From Pirellulales bacterium (GTDB lineage Bacteria > Planctomycetota > Planctomycetia > Pirellulales > JAIMBC01), in NCBI GenBank assembly GCA_023511675.1, contig JAIMBC010000017.1, forward strand, positions 1-40,046: 40,046 nt of DNA, given 5' to 3'. The translations under genes and the position numbers were made by a program. The notes beneath the pieces are model-generated. The model was not told the origin of the DNA, made no database searches, and saw nothing but the letters and a program-made list of their open reading frames with translations. The first letter of the stretch is position 1. Every line of letters starts with the position of its first letter. Shown here in pieces: positions 24,369-33,059 of the stretch.

Positions 24369-25595
24369 ATGTCACGCACCGCCTCTCGCCTCGGTTCCCT
24401 GTTGCTGGGAACCTGCTGCCTGCTGGGCATCCGCGCCACGGCCCAGACGCTGGAAGAACAGGCCCGCGCCGCACGCCAGCGGATGGTGGAACAAGACCTG
24501 ATCTCCGCCGGAATCTCCCACCCGCGGGTGCTCGAGGTGATGCGCGCCGTGCCACGCCACGAGTTCGTCCCAGCCTCGCAACAACGGCTGGCATACCTCG
24601 ATATGGCCCTGCCCATCGGATCTTCTCAAACCATCAGCCCTCCCTTCGTGGTGGCGCTGATGACGGAAAAGCTCGACCCCCAGCCCACCGACCGGGTGCT
24701 GGAAATCGGCACCGGCAGCGGCTACCAGGCAGCGGTGCTGGCCGAACTGGTTGCTGAGGTGTACACCATCGAGATCCTGCCCGAGCTGGGCAAGCGGGCA
24801 GATGCCACGCTGCAACGGCTCGGCTACCGCAACGTCCAGGTCAAGATAGGCGACGGTTACGAGGGCTGGCCGGAACACGCCCCCTTCGACAAGATCATCG
24901 TCACCTGTTCGCCGGAACAGGTGCCGCAGCCGCTGGTGGAGCAGTTGCGAGAAGGGGGCCGCATGATCGTACCCGTGGGAGAACGCTACCAGCAGACGCT
25001 CTACCTCTTCACCAAACGCAACGGCAAGTTGCAAGCCACGGCCCTCGAACCCACCATGTTCGTGCCCATGCTCGGGGAGGCAGAATCTCAACGAAGCGTG
25101 GCGTATGACGATACCCGGCCAGCGCTGGTCAACGGCGGCTTCGAGGCCGCCACGCTGCACGCCGATCGGCCCGATGGCTGGTACTACCTGCGGCAGGCCC
25201 GCCTGGCAGAAGAGGAGGGCGCGCCAGAAGGTACCAAGCTGCTGGTCATTCGCAACGGACAGCCAGGACGTCAGGCCCAAGCCTTGCAGGCCTTTGGGAT
25301 CGATGGATCTCGCGTGCCGGCGCTGGAAGTCAGCCTGTGGGTACGTGCGCGGCGGGCGCAGCGCGGGCGGAGCGAGGCGGAGACGCCCGGCCTGGCACTG
25401 GTGTTCTTTGATGAGCATCGCGCTCCCTGCGGCAAGGGGGAGATGGGTCCGTGGGTAGGCAGCTTCGAATGGACGCGGAAGCGCAAGCGGATCGCCGTGC
25501 CGGAGTCGGCGCGCATGGCGGTGCTGGCGATCGGATTGGCCGGCGGCACGGGAGAACTGGCCTTCGACGCCGTGGCGGTTGCGCCTGCCGAGTAG
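24369..25595 (+). CDS. pcm: Exported protein-L-isoaspartate O-methyltransferase with a C-terminal beta domain
   Basis: This enzyme repairs isoaspartyl residues of aged proteins using S-adenosylmethionine. The first 25 residues (SRLGSLLLGTCCLLGIRATAQ) form a signal peptide, which is unusual because SAM is cytoplasmic. Residues about 30-225 are PCMT: MVEQDLISAGISHPRVLEVMRAVPRHEFVP, PIGSSQTISPPFVVALM and the SAM loop VLEIGTGSGYQAAVL. Residues about 255-408 add a beta-rich module (LVNGGFEAATLHADRPDGWYY...) like a carbohydrate-binding or galactose-binding domain. Standard PCMT has about 210 residues. The gene starts 50 bases after the sigma factor stop and might share its transcript. Confidence 0.88.
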   Translation: MSRTASRLGSLLLGTCCLLGIRATAQTLEEQARAARQRMVEQDLISAGISHPRVLEVMRAVPRHEFVPASQQRLAYLDMALPIGSSQTISPPFVVALMTEKLDPQPTDRVLEIGTGSGYQAAVLAELVAEVYTIEILPELGKRADATLQRLGYRNVQVKIGDGYEGWPEHAPFDKIIVTCSPEQVPQPLVEQLREGGRMIVPVGERYQQTLYLFTKRNGKLQATALEPTMFVPMLGEAESQRSVAYDDTRPALVNGGFEAATLHADRPDGWYYLRQARLAEEEGAPEGTKLLVIRNGQPGRQAQALQAFGIDGSRVPALEVSLWVRARRAQRGRSEAETPGLALVFFDEHRAPCGKGEMGPWVGSFEWTRKRKRIAVPESARMAVLAIGLAGGTGELAFDAVAVAPAE

Positions 25596-25888
25596 GAATT
25601 GCTTTCCAGGGGCCGTGCCCTGCCGCACGCGGGCATGTTACAATCAGGATGTCGGCAGCGGTCCAGGCCGTCCAGCGGGGAAGCGTGGTGCTCCGCAGTG
25701 AGAGGACCGGTGCGGCAGCGCAGGGCGGCGTGGGCAACCGACCGGATGGGGAGGGTGCCACCTGAGCTGCTTGAAGCTTGGCTGCGGCATCCCGCCGGGC
25801 GTCATGGCGTGTTGCCGTCGGCTGGCGTGTGAGGCGTGGTGGTGTGTCTTATTGTCCCTGGTGATAACCTTGTGGAAGCGGCGATCCT
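25596..25888. other. Leader region of the DtxR gene row with a -10 element
   Basis: No gene seen. TACAAT at 25639-25644, within GGGCATGTTACAATCAG, matches the minus-strand element at 35412-35426 (GCATGCTATAATCTG) and is probably a promoter. It is about 240 bases before the start of the regulator gene. Confidence 0.4.
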
Positions 25889-26575
25889 GTGGCCAGTCTT
25901 ACCGTTGAGAATTACGTGAAGGCCATCTTTCAGATCTGCCATGGGCAGGATGGCGAGCCGGCGGCCACGGGGCAGATTGCTGCGGCGCTTGGTGTCTCGC
26001 CGGGCACGGTCACCAGCATGCTCAAGACGCTGAGCGAGGCGGGACTGGCCAGCTACACTCCTTACGAGGGGGCGCGCCTGACCAAGGCGGGCAGCAGGCT
26101 GGCGCTGCGCGTGCTGCGGCGGCACCGGCTGATCGAACTCTTCCTGGCCGAGACCCTGCATCTGGCATGGGACGAGGTTCATGAGGAGGCGGAGCACATG
26201 GAGCACGCGGTGAGCGAGCTGCTGATCGACCGGATCGACGCCTACCTGGGTTATCCGGCGGTGGATCCGCATGGGGACCCCATCCCGCGTGCCGACGGCT
26301 CGCTGGCAGACATCCAATGCCAGGCACTGGCCACCTGCGCGGCGGGAGAGCGATTCGCCCTGGTGCGCGTGGTGGACCAATCTCCCGGCTTCTTGCGCTA
26401 CCTGACCGACAGCGAACTGGCATTGGGCGCCCAGGGCGAGGTGCTGGCCAACTGCGTGGAAGCCGGTACACTCACCGTACGCGTGGGCCAGCGCGAGACC
26501 ACGCTCAGCCGCGCCAAGGCGGAAAAGCTGCTGGTCCAGCCGCTAGCCGAACATCTCCAGGAGGCCGACGAATAG
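25889..26575 (+). CDS. DtxR/MntR-type metal-dependent regulator
   Basis: This 228-residue transcription factor is of the DtxR family, which binds iron or manganese and represses target genes. GTG 25889 begins MASLTVENYVKAIFQI. Residues 1-60 are the winged helix (ATGQIAAALGVSPGTVTSMLKTLSEAGL), residues about 65-140 the metal-binding and dimer domain (HRLIELFLAETLHLAWDEVHEEAEHMEHAVSE, with the ordered H/E ligands), and the C-terminus (ALGAQGEVLANCVEAGTLTVRVG) an SH3-like FeoA domain. It lies 31 bases before a redoxin gene and heads a row of four same-strand genes. It may control its own row; no operator was found. Confidence 0.9.
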   Translation: MASLTVENYVKAIFQICHGQDGEPAATGQIAAALGVSPGTVTSMLKTLSEAGLASYTPYEGARLTKAGSRLALRVLRRHRLIELFLAETLHLAWDEVHEEAEHMEHAVSELLIDRIDAYLGYPAVDPHGDPIPRADGSLADIQCQALATCAAGERFALVRVVDQSPGFLRYLTDSELALGAQGEVLANCVEAGTLTVRVGQRETTLSRAKAEKLLVQPLAEHLQEADE

Positions 26576-26606
26576 ATCCCCGGATCGCTCTGCCCAGTAA
26601 CCAGAG

Positions 26607-27263
26607 ATGATGGCTCGACATCGGTTCCCAACCTGCGCCGTCCCCCTGATCTTCGCCTGCCTGTGGGCGGCGGACGCACCCGAGGCACACGCCGGCAAGT
26701 TCAATCGCGTGCTGAGCGTGGGAGATCAGGCACCCTCCTGGAACGATCTGGAAGGCACGGATGGCCGCCGCCACAGCCTGGCGGACCTGGCCCAGGCACG
26801 GCTGGTAGTGCTGATCTTCACCAGCCATCGCTGCCCCGTGGCGCGCGGCTACGACCAGCGGCTGGCAGAACTGCACGCGGCGTTTGCCGAGGCCGAGGTG
26901 CAATTCGCCGCCATCGAGTGCGGCGGCTCCGCACCCGACACGCTGGAAAAGATGCGCCGCCGCGCCACAGAGGCTCGCTTTGGCTTTCCCTACGTGCATG
27001 ATCCCGCCGCCGCCATCAGCCGTGCCTATGGCGCCACCTGCACCCCCACGGTGTTTGTGCTCAAGCCCCAGCCAGACGAAGCCTCCGGTCAGCCTCGCTT
27101 TACGGTCGTGTATCAGGGCGCCATCGACGATTCCCCCGCTGACGCCGCACGCGTTCGCAAGCCCTATCTGCGCCAGGCCATCGAAGCCTTGCTGGCCGGT
27201 CGCGAACCCGGCACGCGCGAAACCCGGCCCACGGGCTGCGCCATCGCCGGCAGCGAAGACTGA
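26607..27263 (+). CDS. Exported redoxin (AhpC/TlpA-like) with one conserved cysteine
   Basis: This 218-residue thioredoxin-fold protein has a signal peptide (VPLIFACLWAADAPEAHA). The active site is TSHRCPVARGY with C76 in the position of the usual CxxC/CPV motif, so only the first cysteine is kept. GATCTPTVFVL carries the conserved cis-proline. It ends GCAIAGSED. Redoxins of this kind in planctomycetes are thought to handle peroxides or disulfides outside the cytoplasm. Spacing to the DtxR gene is 31 bases and to the next gene 35 bases, so co-transcription is likely. An ATG three bases later is an equal start. Confidence 0.82.
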   Translation: MMARHRFPTCAVPLIFACLWAADAPEAHAGKFNRVLSVGDQAPSWNDLEGTDGRRHSLADLAQARLVVLIFTSHRCPVARGYDQRLAELHAAFAEAEVQFAAIECGGSAPDTLEKMRRRATEARFGFPYVHDPAAAISRAYGATCTPTVFVLKPQPDEASGQPRFTVVYQGAIDDSPADAARVRKPYLRQAIEALLAGREPGTRETRPTGCAIAGSED

Positions 27264-27298
27264 AGACCTGGACCCGCCCGAGAACGTACCCGCCAGCC

Positions 27299-27871
27299 AT
27301 GCTCCCTAGCCCCAAGCTGCCTGCCACGGGCTGCCCCTCCCACTCCCTGCACAATGCACAGGCTCCACAAAGAGGGCACGCGCCGCCCAGCGCACAGGCC
27401 CCGTACCCTGTGCCCACCTCGCAGGGCGCACATGCCCCTGCCTCCTGCCGCCAGGGCTGGCGGCAGGCCGCACGTCATGCCGCGTTGCCGCTGTTGGCCC
27501 TGCTCGTCACGACGGCTGCGCTGTTGCTCGAAGTACCCGATGAGCAGCACGTCTCCCTGGCCGGCCTGCCCTTGCCGCAGACGTGCGTGTGGCGGGCGAC
27601 CCTCGGCTTTCCCTGCGCCGGCTGCGGGTTGACACGCTCCTTTGTGGCGTTGGTGCATGGAGAATGGTCGCGGGCCGTCGCTTTCCATCCGCTGGGGCCA
27701 GCGCTGTTCGCGCTGATCTGGGCGCAGATACCCTATCGGGGTCTGCACATGTGGCAGGCATATCGGGGCCGCCCCCTCTGGAAACCGAGATGCCTGCTGG
27801 CCATTCCGCTTTGCATGGCCGCGGCATTGCTGGCGGTGTGGTTGTGGCGCACCCTGGCGCTGCTCTGGTAG
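27299..27871 (+). CDS. DUF2752 membrane protein
   Basis: This 190-residue membrane protein carries the DUF2752 motif: GFPCAGCGLTRSFVALVHGEWSRAVAFHPLGP near residues 100-135, with the CxGCGxTR core. It has about three transmembrane segments (near 67-82, 135-150 and 165-187). The first 50 residues are proline- and histidine-rich, low complexity and probably not conserved, so the real start may be later than the ATG used. The biochemical role of DUF2752 is not known. It lies in the row of DtxR, redoxin and alpha/beta hydrolase. Confidence 0.75.
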   Translation: MLPSPKLPATGCPSHSLHNAQAPQRGHAPPSAQAPYPVPTSQGAHAPASCRQGWRQAARHAALPLLALLVTTAALLLEVPDEQHVSLAGLPLPQTCVWRATLGFPCAGCGLTRSFVALVHGEWSRAVAFHPLGPALFALIWAQIPYRGLHMWQAYRGRPLWKPRCLLAIPLCMAAALLAVWLWRTLALLW

Positions 27872-27944
27872 GGCGGCCTGCGTCAGCCAGGCGGTGGTGC
27901 CGCCGGGCTTCAGCGGTATCAAGCAGTGGAAAGGTGAAACGCGG

Positions 27945-28742
27945 ATGTTGAAGCACATCATGGCCAATGGCGTGCGGCTGGCGGTGTGGGACCGCGGGCA
28001 AGGAAGGGCGATCCTGCTGCTGCACGGCTTCCCGTTGGACCACACGATGTGGCACCGCCAGTTGGAGATGCTGGCGGGCCGGTATCGGGTGATCGCCCCC
28101 GATCTGCGCGGTTTTGGGGCCAGCGAAGCCATACCGGGCAAGTGCACCATGGAAGAGCTGGCAGACGACACGAGTGCCCTGCTAGACGTGCTGGAGGTGC
28201 GCCAGCCGGTGGTGCTGTGCGGGCTTTCGATGGGCGGTTACGTTGCCTGGGAGATGGTCCGCAAGTACGGCTGGCGGCTCGGCGCCCTGGTCTTGTGCGA
28301 CACCCGCGCCCAACCCGATGCGCCGGCCGCAGCGGAGGCGCGGCTGGAGACGGCACAACGCGTAACTGCCGAGGGGAGCGGGGTGCTGGCCGAGGCCATG
28401 CTGCCGCGGCTGCTGGCGCCGGCCACCCTCGAGCGCCAGCCCCAACTGGCGGCCACGCTGCGCGAGGTGATCTTGCGCACCCCCCCCGCAGGCGCCGCGG
28501 CAGCACTCCGCGGCATGGCAGAACGGCGGGATGCCAGGCCGCTGCTTGCCAGCATTGCCGTTCCCACGCTGGTGCTGGGCGGAGAGCACGACGCCATCTC
28601 GCCCCCGGCGGAAATGCGGGCCATGGCGGCGGCCATTCCCGGCGCACGCTGGGTAGAGATTCGCGGCGCAGGCCACCTCTCCCCCTGTGAGAATCCGCAA
28701 GCTGTCAACCAGGCACTCACCGAGTTTCTGGCCGGCCTGTAA
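27945..28742 (+). CDS. Alpha/beta hydrolase
   Basis: This 265-residue cytoplasmic hydrolase starts at ATG 27945 with AAAGG upstream. The oxyanion region LLLHGFPLDHTMW is near residue 25, the nucleophile elbow GLSMGG carries Ser near 92, the acid is in VLGGEHDAISP near 215, and the histidine in GAGHLSPCENP near 243. This pattern fits the lactone-hydrolase/esterase branch (3-oxoadipate enol-lactonase-like). The substrate cannot be derived. It closes the gene row starting at the DtxR regulator, 73 bases after the DUF2752 stop. Confidence 0.88.
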   Translation: MLKHIMANGVRLAVWDRGQGRAILLLHGFPLDHTMWHRQLEMLAGRYRVIAPDLRGFGASEAIPGKCTMEELADDTSALLDVLEVRQPVVLCGLSMGGYVAWEMVRKYGWRLGALVLCDTRAQPDAPAAAEARLETAQRVTAEGSGVLAEAMLPRLLAPATLERQPQLAATLREVILRTPPAGAAAALRGMAERRDARPLLASIAVPTLVLGGEHDAISPPAEMRAMAAAIPGARWVEIRGAGHLSPCENPQAVNQALTEFLAGL

Positions 28743-28872
28743 AACGGCCCGCAGCCACGCCTGCTCGTAGCACACGCCGGCGGTATGATACCAACAGCCC
28801 ACTGGCGGCAGGCAGCGCGGCCGGCACGCATCGCGGCCCTGGCGGGTGCCGGCGTTGTGCGCCGGCGTGCGA

Positions 28873-29412
28873 TCAGGGAATCTCGTACAGGGACTGGCTT
28901 TTGACGATCGCGTGATCGTCGGGGAAGGTGTGGAACGCCTGCACGAGCAGGCTGCGATTGCGCGTTTCTACATTGATGTAAGAGAGGGCGCCCAGGGCCA
29001 TCCGTCCGCTGGGGCCGAAGCGGTGCAGCATGCCCTGCTGCTGTCCATCGAGGGCCAGCTCGTGCTGGAAGGTCCAGAACACCTCCGGATCGACCTGTTC
29101 GAGTTGAAAGCTCACCTGGAATGTGGCCCCGCCGCGGCACTCCATCCGGTCGCTACGCTCTCCCTTGAGCCGGTAACTCAACAGCCGCCGCTTCTGAGGC
29201 AGGGGATGATGGGCACTGGTGGCCACCTCGGTCAGCGTCTGACCGTGATAGCGCCAGGTGACCAGGTGGCCTGCCGTGGTGATGCATATCGTGGCCGTGT
29301 ATTCCCCACGACTGACCGTTCGCGTTTCACAGATCTCGAACAACTCGGTGTGCAACGAACGCCCGTAAAGCTGATACACCAGCTCGGTCACGCGCGGTCG
29401 GACAGACAACAC
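28873..29412 (-). CDS. DUF2617 family protein
   Basis: This 179-residue protein matches DUF2617, a family common in planctomycetes and of unknown function. I choose the GTG at 29412, which gives the family start LSVRPRVTELVYQLYGRSLHTELFE and has GAGGAA 8 bases upstream; an ATG at 29487 lies within the promoter -10 box and is unlikely. Conserved stretches are YTATICITTAGHLVTWRYHGQTLTEVATSAHHPLPQ and the C-terminal MALGALSYINVETRNRSLLVQAFHTFPDDHAIVKSQSLYE. There is no signal peptide, no membrane segment and no catalytic motif. It stands alone, close to the CPBP gene on the same strand. Confidence 0.82.
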   Translation of the reverse strand: MLSVRPRVTELVYQLYGRSLHTELFEICETRTVSRGEYTATICITTAGHLVTWRYHGQTLTEVATSAHHPLPQKRRLLSYRLKGERSDRMECRGGATFQVSFQLEQVDPEVFWTFQHELALDGQQQGMLHRFGPSGRMALGALSYINVETRNRSLLVQAFHTFPDDHAIVKSQSLYEIP

Positions 29413-29485
29413 GGCTGCTATTCCTCGTGAGATGGCCAGCGGTTGGAATCGTTTCGACAAGGCCTCTTCTCCTTGCTTGGGCTCC

Positions 29486-29515
29486 ATTATAGATCCTGCC
29501 CGCAACCTGCTCCAA
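29486..29515 (-). promoter_or_regulatory. Promoter of the DUF2617 gene
   Basis: On the minus strand TTGGAG (29510-29515) is 18 bases from a perfect TATAAT (29486-29491). Transcription would start about 65 bases before the GTG at 29412. Confidence 0.55.
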
Positions 29516-29603
29516 GGGAGTTTGCCGCCAGACGGAGCAGGGTGCCACACGGCTGCTGCAGCGCGCCAAAATCGCCTCCCACTGCACTTGACAAGAATGC
29601 AAC

Positions 29604-30359
29604 TCAAATACCAACGATCCCCACCAGCACGTCATACGCCGCATGCGTGCAGGCGGCAATCCCAAAGCCCCTGGCCACAAACACCACCGCAAACAGGATG
29701 CCCGCCAGCGTGCGGAACACAAAGCTCGACAGCTCCCACGCGTCACCCAGCGGCCCCACGTAATGCGCCGCGGCAAACACCAGGCTCGTTAGCAGCACCG
29801 CCCCCCAGGCGGCCGCTTCCGGCCGCAGCTTGCACGCAGCCAGGACCGCAAAACAGCCAGGCAGCAGCACCAACCGAAACAGCAGCTCTTCATACAACCC
29901 CGCTCCCGCAAAACACACCAGGCGTGCAAACAGCCCGCGCGGCCCGTCCCCCAGCCACGCCCCTGGCACGCCGGCAGCGCCCACGCTCATCAGCCAGCCC
30001 TGCACGTGTGCCAACCCCGCCAACAACAAAGCCAGGCCCAGAGACTCCAGCATCATTCCAGCCAGTAAACCCGCCGTCAGCCGCGTGGGAGGCCGCACCG
30101 CCAGATGCCAGCCCGCCAGAATGCCCACGGTGATCAGCGGCAGCAAAAAGTACTCGCCCAGCCCGATCAAAGAAAGAAGCTGCCGCAGCCAGACCTCGGC
30201 CCCGTTGCGCACCTCTGCCGGCCCCAGCAGCAGCATGCCCAACTCGTAGAACAGCACGAGCGGCATCACCGCCACCAGGCTGGCCAGCGGCGTGCGAGAC
30301 TGCTCCCAGTAGCTCGACGCCTCTTGCCAGCGCGCCACCTGTAGCCACGGCCCACGCAT
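29604..30359 (-). CDS. CPBP-family intramembrane glutamic protease
   Basis: This 251-residue multi-pass membrane protein belongs to the CAAX prenyl protease/bacteriocin processing (CPBP, Abi) family of intramembrane glutamic endopeptidases. It begins MRGPWLQVARW at ATG 30359 and has about seven hydrophobic segments. The conserved motifs are YEELLFR (near residue 165), VFAAAHYVG (near 205) and the terminal THAAYD, which together form the active site. The three motifs are all present. The target is unknown. The gene is divergent from the sulfatase gene. Confidence 0.85.
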   Translation of the reverse strand: MRGPWLQVARWQEASSYWEQSRTPLASLVAVMPLVLFYELGMLLLGPAEVRNGAEVWLRQLLSLIGLGEYFLLPLITVGILAGWHLAVRPPTRLTAGLLAGMMLESLGLALLLAGLAHVQGWLMSVGAAGVPGAWLGDGPRGLFARLVCFAGAGLYEELLFRLVLLPGCFAVLAACKLRPEAAAWGAVLLTSLVFAAAHYVGPLGDAWELSSFVFRTLAGILFAVVFVARGFGIAACTHAAYDVLVGIVGI

Positions 30360-30716
30360 GGCCCTGATGATAGCAGGAGGCGTTGCCAGGCGGCAGCCGG
30401 GCCAAAGCCGCGCTGCTGTGCCCCCGCAACACACGCGCCTTCAGCCTCCGCAACAGCGGCACGACAAAGCCCCGTTGCCCTGGAGAGAGAGCTGCCGACT
30501 TGATGGAAGACGTGCTTGCGGCGATACCCCTTTCCCCCCGGAGAGAGGGAGCTGCGCCAGACCGCCGCCGCATGCCAGGCCAGCCTCTCCCCCCGCCCAT
30601 CACTCGCGTGCGGGCGAGCCGGCTGGTATCTAATAGGTTGCGGCCGCCGGCGAGACAGGGCTGCCGGCCCATTGCACATGCCGCCTGCGCGCCGTTGCAC
30701 CACGAGGTTACACGCC
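30360..30716. other. Intergenic region between CPBP and sulfatase genes
   Basis: No gene seen. CCCTGGAGAGAGAGCTGC near 30478 and CCCGGAGAGAGGGAGCTGC near 30537 form a degenerate pair about 58 bases apart. TCTAAT at 30629-30634 might be a -10 box for the sulfatase. Confidence 0.35.
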
Positions 30717-32138
30717 ATGCGAATCGCCCTGTTTGCCTTGTTGCCAGCCTGCACCACCGTGCTGGGGGCGCTTGCGGTGCGGCCCGGCTGGGCTGCCGAT
30801 CGCCCCAACATCGTGCTCATTTACGCAGATGACATGGGCTGGGGAGACCTAACCTGCCAGGGCGCCCAGGGCTTTGCCACTCCCAACCTCGACCGGCTGG
30901 CCGAACAGGGCGTGCGGCTGACGCACTTCTACACCGCGCAGCCGGTCTGCTCCGCCTCGCGGGCGGCCCTGCTCACCGGTTGCTATCCCAATCGGCTGGG
31001 CATCCTCGGCGCCCTCTCCCCGCGTGCCCAGCACGGCATCCATGAGGATGAACAGACGCTGGCCGAACTGCTCAAGGCGGCCGGATATGCCACGGCCATC
31101 TTCGGCAAGTGGCACCTGGGACATCACGTGCAGTTCCTGCCCACGCGCCACGGCTTTGACGAGTATTTCGGCCTGCCCTACTCCAACGACATGTGGCCGC
31201 GGCATCCCACCATCAAGGACTTTCCCGAGCTGCCGCTGATGGAGGGGGAAGAGGTAGTGGCCTACATGCCCGATCAGAATCAGCTCACCACCTGGTACAC
31301 GGAGCGGGCCGTGCAGTTCATCGAGCGCCATGCGGCCCAGCCATTCTTCCTGTACGTGCCGCACACCATGCCGCACGTGCCGCTGGGCGTCTCCGACAAG
31401 TTTCGCGGCCGCAGTGCGCAGGGGCTGTATGGCGATGTCATCGAGGAGATCGACTGGTCTGTGGGAGAGATCGTGGCGGCCCTGGCGCGGCACGGCCTGA
31501 CCGAGCGAACGCTGATCATCTTCTCCAGCGACAATGGTCCCTGGCTCAGTTACGGCGACCACGCGGGCACCACCGCGGGCCTGCGCGAGGGCAAGGGTAC
31601 CACCTTCGAAGGCGGTGTGCGCGTGCCGTGCATCATGTGCTGGCCAGGAACGATCCCGGCCGGCCGCGTGGTGAGCGAACCGGCCATGACCATCGACATC
31701 CTTCCCACGCTGGGACGGCTGGCCGGGGCCGAACTACCGCGGCAGCCCATCGACGGCCACGACATCTGGCCGCTGATCGTGGGCGAGCCTGGCGCCGTCT
31801 CTCCGCACGAGGCCCTCTATTTCTACTGGGACCGGGAGCTGCAAGCCGTGCGCAGCGGACGCTGGAAACTGCACTTCGAGCATGAGTATCGCACGCTGGC
31901 CGGGCAGCCCGGCGGCAGCGGCGGACGGCCCGCCAATTACCAGCAGGCGCGGATCGGTCTGGCCCTCTTCGACCTGGAGGCCGACCCCGGTGAAACTACT
32001 GACCTGGCCGCGCAGCACCCCGAGGTCGTGGCCCGCTTGCAGCAACTGGCCGACGCCGCACGCGAAGATCTGGGAGATACCGCCACCGGCCGCCAGGGCC
32101 GCAACGTGCGCCAGCCGGGGCGGCTGGCCGCACCGTGA
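30717..32138 (+). CDS. Arylsulfatase A-type sulfatase, exported
   Basis: This 473-residue enzyme hydrolyses sulfate esters and is exported (signal peptide ALFALLPACTTVLGALAVRPGWA). ATG 30717 has GAGG upstream. Metal ligands D38 D39 are in IVLIYADDMGWGD. The modification site is CSASRAALLTG at residues 78-88, where C78 is converted to formylglycine. Other family marks are GKWHLGHH near 130, the PHTMPHVPL segment, and SDNGPW near 280. Planctomycetes carry many sulfatases for marine or plant-like sulfated polysaccharides. The true substrate is unknown. A small TPR-like gene follows at 79 bases. Confidence 0.93.
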   Translation: MRIALFALLPACTTVLGALAVRPGWAADRPNIVLIYADDMGWGDLTCQGAQGFATPNLDRLAEQGVRLTHFYTAQPVCSASRAALLTGCYPNRLGILGALSPRAQHGIHEDEQTLAELLKAAGYATAIFGKWHLGHHVQFLPTRHGFDEYFGLPYSNDMWPRHPTIKDFPELPLMEGEEVVAYMPDQNQLTTWYTERAVQFIERHAAQPFFLYVPHTMPHVPLGVSDKFRGRSAQGLYGDVIEEIDWSVGEIVAALARHGLTERTLIIFSSDNGPWLSYGDHAGTTAGLREGKGTTFEGGVRVPCIMCWPGTIPAGRVVSEPAMTIDILPTLGRLAGAELPRQPIDGHDIWPLIVGEPGAVSPHEALYFYWDRELQAVRSGRWKLHFEHEYRTLAGQPGGSGGRPANYQQARIGLALFDLEADPGETTDLAAQHPEVVARLQQLADAAREDLGDTATGRQGRNVRQPGRLAAP

Positions 32139-32216
32139 GGATTGTCTTCCCCGCATCGCCGCGCCGTCGCACCTGTTGCCGCGCATGCCCCCAGCGTTGA
32201 ATGCCTTACAGGCCGC

Positions 32217-32807
32217 ATGAGCCCTCGCAAGAAACGCCGCCGCCCAACACCTGACCAGCGTGGCGGTCTCTTGCCGCGGCGGCCCACGGCCGTCCAGGCC
32301 CGCCGCCGCCCCCACGATGGCGCCTGGGAACTGGTACACCCCCGCTGCGCCCGCGAGCGCGCCGAGGACATCGAAGAGGTCCAGCACATGCTCGACGCGG
32401 GAGAGGTCGAGATCGCCCGCGAAGAACTGCGCTGGCTGCTGCAAGGCTGCGCCGACTTCATGCAGGCCCACCTGCTGTTGGGCGAGATCGCCCTGGCAGA
32501 AGATCACCTGCGCCTGGCACGCGGACACTTCGGACGGGCCTTCGAACTGGGCTACTCCGCCTTGCCCCAACGGCAAGGCCTTGCCCTCCCCTATCGCCTG
32601 CCCGCCAACCAGCCCTTCTTCCAGGCAGGCAAGGGACTTGCCTGGTGCCTCTACAAGCTGAACCAGCGCCCCCAGGCGCTCGCCGTGGTCGATGTCTTGC
32701 TGGCCTGCGATCCCACCGATCCGCTGGGCGTAAGCGCCTGGCGCGACGCCTGGCGTGCGGAACCAAACGCCGGCTCCGCCGAGGCGGATGACCTGCCTGA
32801 AAGCTGA
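32217..32807 (+). CDS. Hypothetical protein with TPR-like helices
   Basis: This 196-residue protein has a basic, arginine-rich N-terminus (SPRKKRRRPTPDQRGG) and then alpha-helical repeats such as GEVEIAREELRWLLQGCADFMQAHLLLGEIAL and HLRLARGHFGRAFELGY, which fit two tetratricopeptide-like units. A short RLPANQPFFQAGKGLAWCLYKLNQ segment follows. It has no signal peptide. It is probably a scaffold or RNA/protein-binding protein; I do not recognise a specific family. It may be co-transcribed with the sulfatase. Confidence 0.65.
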   Translation: MSPRKKRRRPTPDQRGGLLPRRPTAVQARRRPHDGAWELVHPRCARERAEDIEEVQHMLDAGEVEIAREELRWLLQGCADFMQAHLLLGEIALAEDHLRLARGHFGRAFELGYSALPQRQGLALPYRLPANQPFFQAGKGLAWCLYKLNQRPQALAVVDVLLACDPTDPLGVSAWRDAWRAEPNAGSAEADDLPES

Positions 32808-33059
32808 AAGCCCCCGCTTGCTCCGCGAGGCGCCAAGCCCCCCTCGCACCATCTCCAGACGACCCAAACCCTCCTCCCGCCCTCACGCCGCGCGATCCCA
32901 CCGCACTACCGACGTACGACTCGCTCGGTTGGCCTGCCGCTCCTAAGCCCGCTACTGGACGTGCACGCGGCCCGTGCACAAGGCGGGCTGTGGATTCGAC
33001 GCCGGCCGCAGATCGCGTGCGTGCCGGCAGGGCAAGCCGCGCCGGCACACGATCTCTGC

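Noticed and set aside
28781-28793. TATGAT at the plus strand near 28784
   Set aside because: No plus-strand gene follows within reach; the surrounding GGTATGATACC is a small palindrome.
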